Positions 58,801-64,000 of a stretch of 64,000 nt of DNA are shown piece by piece. A model generated the notes under the pieces. It saw only the letters and a program-made list of their open reading frames with translations, was not told the DNA's origin and ran no database searches. Source of the DNA: Ditylenchus dipsaci (taxonomy: Eukaryota > Nematoda > Chromadorea > Rhabditida > Anguinidae); assembly GCA_004194705.1 (NCBI GenBank), contig SADC01001204.1:1364001-1428000 (forward strand). Direction: 5' to 3'. Within the stretch, counting starts at the first letter, position 1. Every line of letters starts with the position of its first letter. Both the position numbers and the translations under genes were made by a program.

Positions 58801-59466
58801 AATAAACGAAAATTTGACGAGTATTGAGATGAATAAAACTAATTTAGAATTCGACAAACCGATATATGTCGGATTTAGTATACTCGATTTGAGTAAATTT
58901 TTGATGTATGAGTTTCATTATGACGCTATGTTACCGAAATACGAAAAAAATATTACTTTATGTTATCAGGATACCGATAGTTTGATTTATGAAATAAAAA
59001 CGGATGATTTTTATCAGGATATAGTCGAAATCAAAGATTGGTTCGACTTTAGCGATTATCCTAAAAATCATCCGTTATACGACATTTCGAACAAAAAAGT
59101 AATCGGCAAATTTAAAGACGAACTTAACGGTAAAATAATGACCGAAATAGTCGCGTTAAAACCAAAACAATACGCATTTCGGGTCGAAAACGGCGAAGAA
59201 ACAAAAAAATCTAAAGGTGTGAAAAAAAGCGTGGTAAAAACGCTAACCGTTGACGATTATAAACGGTGTATTTTAGAAAATAAAACATTCCGAAAAGAAC
59301 AATTTTTAATCCGAAAGTCGACCGATGAAATCGACACCGTTATTTATATACAATTCGGCAAAATAAAGTCGCTTTGAGCGACGAAAATAAAACAGAATTT
59401 AAAAGATTTATTTTAAAAAATAATATAAGCACTTTAGCTTATAATCATAACAGTATAAAAAATTAA
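55847..59466 (+). CDS. Polinton DNA polymerase B polyprotein (SAP, zinc finger, endonuclease VII, PolB), frame-interrupted
   Basis: Open segments in the order 55847-56041, about 56100-56579, 56519-57022, 56869-57906, 57927-58346, 58343-59377 and a tail to 59466 read as one protein of about 1200 residues. Domains: N-terminal SAP-like helix pair (LEKLSRDNLRSQVLKLKIKK); a conserved block (YRGGLYIELPEWIKNKRAII); a CxxC-H-C zinc finger (CRRCFGYYTVKSKYDQH); exonuclease start (YADFES); endonuclease VII-type zinc module (CAECREEY, RDHDHFSGEFRRALCNRCN); PolB motif A (LDANNLYGWAM), motif B (KLMNNSVFGKTMENI) and motif C (YQDTDSLIYE). It replicates the element, probably by protein priming at the inverted ends. 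About six frame breaks occur, each one base short, mostly at A runs; motif residues are all conserved, which argues against decay. The interruptions are described, not repaired. Confidence 0.88.
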
Positions 59467-59694
59467 AAATTTAAAAGATTTACAAATAGTACGATTAGAT
59501 CATTTTTTACGGTTATATAAAAAGTTTTAGCTTAAAAAGGCGAAAAACCTAGTAAAACTATAAAATTTATTATTTTAAATAAAAAGGCCGACAGTTTGAT
59601 ACCGAACTCGATTTTTATGTCGTGTACTGAATTTCTTGTCGAGACCAATATTTGTGAAAATAAAGTCGAAAATTTTGAAATATTGCAAGCTTAA
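59467..59694 (+). CDS. possible small protein after the polymerase
   Basis: In the frame ending at the TAA at 59692-59694, about 50 codons are open (GEKPSKTIKFIILNKK ... ICENKVENFEILQA). A preceding segment in another frame (DLQIVRLDHFLRLYKKF) resembles a SAP-like helix, so one small SAP-type gene with a base missing is possible. Weak evidence. Confidence 0.25.
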
Positions 59695-59897
59695 TGTCGA
59701 TAAATTTAATAAAAAAAACTTACAGTATAGTACTGAACCTATATGTAAAATTTAATTAGTATGGTATAATGAAATTTTTTTAAAAATATTCACTTGTGGC
59801 TACCATGCCTAAAATATATAATGTTAATTTGTAGATCGAATGTCGAGTTATTATGCAAAAAACTCACACTTATAACTAGCTTTATTTTTCTAAAAAA

Positions 59898-60531
59898 GTA
59901 GCTGAAAATTGAAATTTTGATTAAATTTAAAATGGGTGGATTATTGTCCTGACTTTTTCGAAATTTTTGTCTAAATTTGGTATAATTTTGAATTTTTTAT
60001 TGTCAAATTTTAAAATTTGCCGATTTTTATATTAAAAAGGGCCCTAAAAAGGTATAAATTTCGCGTTGAAAAACGGGGGAAATTTTTGTCCTGTGAAATT
60101 TTGAAATGGGTGGTGTCTAAAATTGGTATAATTAGCGTTTTTTGCCACCAAATTGACGAATTTCCCGCTTCTTATGTCGAAAAAGCCCTTAAAAAAGGGG
60201 TTTTTAATTTGGGGAAGGGTGGAATGGGTGTCCTAGAAATAGTAATACTATACTACTAATAGGAAGCCCCTTTGGGGTACATGGTCCGGGATAAGGGCTG
60301 ACCCTTCGGGGGTGCATTGTCCGGGCCAAGGGCTGACCCTTCGGGGGTACATTGTCCGGGCCAAGGGCTGACCCTTTGATTGCTCATAATATAAGGTGGT
60401 TTACCTTGGTCCTCCAAGGCAAAAAGTCGATTTTTTGGTCAAAAAAATATTTTTTCTGTAACGAATCGGTGTAACGAATCGTCAATGTAACGAATCGGTG
60501 TAACGAATCAGTTTTTGAAATGAATCGGTTG
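59898..60531 (-). repeat. right terminal inverted repeat of the Polinton
   Basis: Reverse complement of 47940-48573. It carries the same three units with GGGCTGACCCTTCGGGGG and the four TGTAACGAATCGG units at the outer end. Differences from the left copy are few and concentrated at the very tip (ATGAATCGGTTGG against CAACCGATCGTTAC). Confidence 0.9.
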
Positions 60532-60548
60532 GCAGTCGTCGGAGACGG

Positions 60549-62469
60549 CAATGGCCCTTAAAGCAATAAATCAAATGAACAATAGAAATAAAACATTAAA
60601 AAGTTTAGGTTAATTCAAAAAGTTTCGTTTGATTTCAATTAAAAAACATAAAATTACTGCTCAAAAACATTTTAGCCAAAGTACCTTAATTAGCTGCAAA
60701 CGGTGAAAAAAACAACTTGACTGATAAATACGAAAAATAATTTAGCCAAGCATGAATAACATAGACACGCAAATTAAAGGAGATTAATAATTAACTTGAG
60801 CAGATAAATACAACCCAAACAAGGTGGTTTTGAAACCATAAAGCAATTTTTGTAGCAAGTTTCCACCACTACTAAAATAATTATCATAACATGAACCAGA
60901 GACCCAAAAACTTTTGGTTTTACGGTTTTTAGTCATTATTTTTCGGCTAAAGCGCTTTTAGTTCAAGGCCTTTTTGGCTATAGTGTCAGTGCCGAAATTT
61001 CCCAATCCCCCCCCCTTTCGGGGCGGCCGCAGGCCCGAAGGGGCAAAAAAAATTACCCCTCTCCCTTGGCCGGGAAAATTAGCAAAAATTATCCGCCCTC
61101 CTCGAGAAAGTTGAAGTTGAGGCTCTGTATAGTATCATATATTCCCTATTTTTTTCAATGATTTTTATGGATTATTTTTAAAGTGGATAAAGGACTGTAT
61201 GGAGATGTAATGGTGCAAAAACGAGCCATTTTGTGTTTAGACTAACCATGAAAAGTTTGTAGAATTTTAATGGCTCTTTAAGGCTCAAAATTTAGGCACA
61301 CTGCTAATTGAGTCTTAAAAATAAATTTGAGCTAGAAAAAAATTACCCGTCACAAGATAACAGGGTTAAAAAATACAATGAATAAACACCTTTGTTACAG
61401 CAGACCATTTGCAAGTCAAACAGATCCCCGCACAGCCATAAAAGTGTAGGCGTATTTTTAATTTGGTTAAGGTCACACCCCCGATTTTCCCAGGCAATAG
61501 CTCAAATTGGAATTGAAATAGAGCAGCAGTAAATAATCTGCGGCATAAAATATGCGTCCAACCTACCCAAAAACAACAGCATTAATGCCTCCCAAACTAG
61601 GGAGGGCAATGAAAGATGATGGCCAAGACAAAACACCTCTTCCTCCTCTTTGCTGCCAGTTAATATCGACGACTAGCAAGCCGTTTATTCCATTTTTGGA
61701 GCAAAGACATCAATATGTGAGGGTAGAGAGGGGGGAGCATGGCCAGCAAAACGACCAGCCGTCAAAGAGTGGAATTAAAATCGATATGTTAGCAGAGAGC
61801 AGTCATTTTTGAAGCCATATAGATAGCTGCTGCTACACTTTTGCGAAACACCCCTTTGTAACCCCCTTACAATTTTTTTTTATCTTGGACTGGACTCTAT
61901 GAAATTTCAATATTTTTGGGGAATAGACAGAAAAAAATCCAATACGGCGACTCGAGAAATATCAAACTTAAAACTGCCTTGGTACGTCCTGTTGATTTTT
62001 GAACAAATATTTTTCTGTGGTCAAACCTCGATCTATGGACATATTTTTAAAGTTAGATCCCCAGCTGGGTTCGACACTTTTTTAAACCATTTATTGAAAC
62101 AACCGTTTATTAAAAAAAGGTGTTAGACTCAGGTCGGGATCGAACATTGAGGGCATTGAGGTATGACTGTGGAAAATATGTTTCGAAAATTCACAGGACA
62201 CAAATATTAAAATTTCATATAGTTAATCAACTATGCTCTACAAGATAGCGCTGCCAGAATTTTTGAATCGAATCGTAAAGTTCGATATGTTGCCTTGTTA
62301 GAGGTGGCCATGAAATTAAATCAAGCAATGTGAGCAAAAGAAAATAAGAGGTTCAGTCTGGCTATTATTCTCCTGGTACTTCTTGAGTTTACGCCTTCTC
62401 TCCCCCGATTTTCGAAAAAAAAATCTTGACACTTATGTACTTCAGGGGGGGGGGGGGCTAGGTAAGGTA
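60549..62469. other. no gene recognised
   Basis: CAATGGCCCTTAAAG at the start is inverted against CTTTAAAGGGCCATTG at 47707-47722, so the Polinton may have inserted into another inverted-repeat element. A diverged TACAGT-type MITE spans roughly 62019-62170 (GGTCAAACCTCGAT to ATTGAGGTATGACTGTG). Frames at 61552 and 61899 lack family features. Confidence 0.4.
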
Positions 62470-62600
62470 TTAGGCTTAGGCAAGGGTAGGCTAGCGTATG
62501 TTAGAATGTACTCAAACGTGTATTATTAACTAGAAAGACGTAATAAGAACATTTTTGAGTCCATCCTAACATACGCTGGCCTACCCTTGCCCAAGCCTAG
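62470..62600. mobile_element. small hairpin MITE, TTAGGCTTAGGCAAGGGTAGG family, copy 2
   Basis: TAGGCTTAGGCAAGGGTAGG and CCTACCCTTGCCCAAGCCTA are inverted around about 90 bases, including TTAGAATG and CATCCTAA. Copies 1 and 3 are at 38841 and 63364. A run of 12 G precedes it. Confidence 0.75.
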
Positions 62601-62652
62601 GAGCCCTCCGAAGTATATAAGTACCGAAATCTTTTTTTGCTTAAGAGATGTT

Positions 62653-63227
62653 GCTTAAAGGACCCTGTCTCTTCCTTATCATGGCAATTTCAAAGGTTTG
62701 AATGCGCGCGGGACCACACACATTTTGTCAATGATAATTTAAAATTGTTTTTTTATTTGCGCTCATTGTTTAGAAAAGAAATTTGTAAATTCGTTCAAAA
62801 TATAGAACTATCACTAGTCGAGCTCATTGTTGCTTGAATATGCCAGATCGGACAACTCATCCGACATCCACTGCTCGACAGATACCCAAGTGCAAGTTTT
62901 TTTTCAAATTCTGCTTCGTCATTCGGATTGCTGAGGAATTTTGCATACTAGGGTGCCTCAGAATAAAATTTTCAGCTAAAAGTGGGTACTTTTCTTTAAA
63001 AGTACAAGAAATTTTTCGAGGGGGGGGGGTGCACTTGGGCTTTTACGCCACTGCTCCACAGCTATCACTGTGTGAGATTAGATTAATGTCGTATAGAACA
63101 TAACGTTCAAAATGTTAAATGCAAACAAAAAAATAATTCGAAAACATTATTAACAAAATCTATGTGGTCCTGCGCGCATTCAAACCTTTGAAATTGCCAT
63201 GATAAGGAAGAGACAGGGTCCTTTAAC
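62653..63227. mobile_element. palindromic element related to that at 44524
   Basis: AAAGGACCCTGTCTCTTCC and GGCAATTTCAAAGGTTTGAA on the left are inverted against TTCAAACCTTTGAAATTGCC and GGAAGAGACAGGGTCCTTT on the right. The centre shares CTAGTCGAG and GCCAGATCGGAC with the element at 44524-44948. The rest of the interior is AT-rich and non-coding. Confidence 0.75.
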
Positions 63228-64000
63228 ATTTCCAGATCAAATAATGTGTAAGACTTTTATAGACCCATAACATTACGAAACGGGTAAAACTTTTGGGTTC
63301 TGTTCCACAATGGTAAGGTTTTTTTGCCTTGGTCCACCTGTTGTTTTTTGGGACTTTTTAAGCTTAGGCTTGGGCATAGGTAGACCAGGGTTTGTTAGCA
63401 TTGGACTCAAACATATCTTAGACTCAAGTTTAAGTTTATTCTAACATACGCTGGCCTACCCTTACCTAAGTTTTAGCCTAAAAATTGCATTGAAAAAACA
63501 ACAGGGGGACCAACGAAAAACCCTCCCACCTCCATTGTGGAATAGGCCAAAATTTCATTGAAAATAAAACTTTAAATGGAAACAAAAATAACAATTAAAA
63601 AAAAACATTTTTACATATTTAAGCTAGCTTGAAGCTTTAACTATTTCAAAGATAAATCAGTGTTATCCAAGGTGAGGCAAGGTAAATAAGAAGCTAAAGT
63701 CAGTGCTTCAACAGGAAACAAAGGAGGCAGGCAGCATTCATAATGCAGAGGCAGCAATAGGCGTTTGTAGATGGTGCTTTGCAGCTGTCCAAACCATAAA
63801 AGCTGTTTGAGCAAAAGATTTTAGTGGCAGCCAGCCCTGTGGGCAGACACTGTCTCTTCTGGCGGCAAAATTTGCTCGAAGCTCTCGCCTTTTTATTTCT
63901 TCCTGCTGCCCGTTGGCATTTCCTTTTTGGGCCATGAAATTTTTTATTCTGCTGCCGATGGCACAGCTACTCTGCCCTTGTATAGATATTAACAAAATAA
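63228..64000. other. no gene recognised; one hairpin MITE
   Basis: 63364-63480 is copy 3 of the TTAGGCTTAGGC hairpin family. CCTTGGTCCACCTGTTGTTT at 63330 is inverted against AACAACAGGGGGACCAACG at about 63500, so the hairpin lies inside a further inverted repeat. The 85-codon minus-strand frame at 63738-63995 has no family features. Confidence 0.4.
63364..63480. mobile_element. small hairpin MITE, TTAGGCTTAGGC family, copy 3
   Basis: TTAGGCTTGGGCATAGGTAG faces GGCCTACCCTTACCTAAG with CTAACATACGCTGG shared with the other copies. Confidence 0.65.

Larger units (their letters stand above)
47940..60531. mobile_element. Polinton/Maverick-type virus-like transposon, 12.6 kb
   Basis: Bounded by inverted repeats of about 630 bp (47940-48573 and 59898-60531). 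It contains, left to right: a membrane glycoprotein-like gene (minus), a coiled-coil protein (plus), an A32-type ATPase (minus), a DDE integrase with zinc ribbon (plus), a structured block, two small frames, a capsid protein of the F54H12.2-like type (minus), a protein-primed-type DNA polymerase B polyprotein (plus) and a small frame. No introns. Its genes are AT-rich with frequent TCGA and TTCGA words, unlike the host exons. No adenain-like protease or separate penton protein is evident. An 11-base direct repeat, GTCGGAGACGG, flanks it at 47925-47935 and 60538-60548; Polintons usually leave 6 bases, so the exact insertion scar is uncertain. Frame breaks inside are all of the one-base-missing kind. 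Confidence 0.9.

Noticed and set aside
55847..59466. Calling the Polinton polymerase a pseudogene
   Set aside because: Breaks are uniformly one base short at homopolymers and the same error is present in the essential host gene CAPS, so sequence error is the simpler explanation.

Overview
This window is nuclear DNA from an animal, most likely an invertebrate and possibly a nematode. It has AT-rich sequence, short introns ending in TTTCAG or TTAG, and an UNC-31/CAPS gene with many small exons. Two genes have a splice acceptor at or just before the start codon, as in trans-splicing animals. The phylum is an inference. More than half of the window is transposon-derived, mainly palindromic MITE-like elements, often nested inside one another.

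Layout. At 549-1290 (minus) lies a decayed, intron-containing copy of an eIF4E-family gene. From 1.3 to 11.9 kb I see no gene, only MITEs, several with arms built of short tandem repeats. A ZCCHC24-like zinc-finger gene (plus) occupies 11929-15149. The main host gene is a CAPS/UNC-31 (calcium-dependent activator protein for secretion) orthologue on the minus strand, 41884 to 18359, which I resolve into 30 exons including a 17-base microexon. Its introns hold a small, apparently intact type I membrane-protein gene on the opposite strand (30929-32280) and a Mutator-like transposon (22342-25181) whose inverted repeats are minisatellite arrays.

The most remarkable object is a 12.6 kb virus-like transposon of the Polinton/Maverick kind at about 47940-60531, with roughly 630 bp terminal inverted repeats. 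It encodes a SAP/zinc-finger/endonuclease VII/DNA polymerase B protein, a double-jelly-roll-type capsid protein resembling the F54H12.2-like family, an A32-type packaging ATPase, and a DDE integrase fused to an N-terminal zinc ribbon. It also encodes a conserved-looking coiled-coil protein, several small proteins, and a signal-peptide- and membrane-anchor-bearing glycoprotein-like protein that could be an envelope/fusion protein. Replication, integration, packaging, capsid and possibly envelope functions are therefore all represented, so the element may be an integrated virus rather than a simple transposon.

A quality point affects everything. Conserved reading frames in the host CAPS and ZCCHC24 genes, in the Mutator-like transposase and in the Polinton are all broken in the same way: a single base appears to be missing, usually in a homopolymer. 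That is the signature of uncorrected indel errors in an assembly rather than independent gene decay, so the interrupted genes may be intact in the organism. The eIF4E-like copy is different: it carries in-frame stops at conserved Trp/Tyr positions and looks like a true pseudogene.
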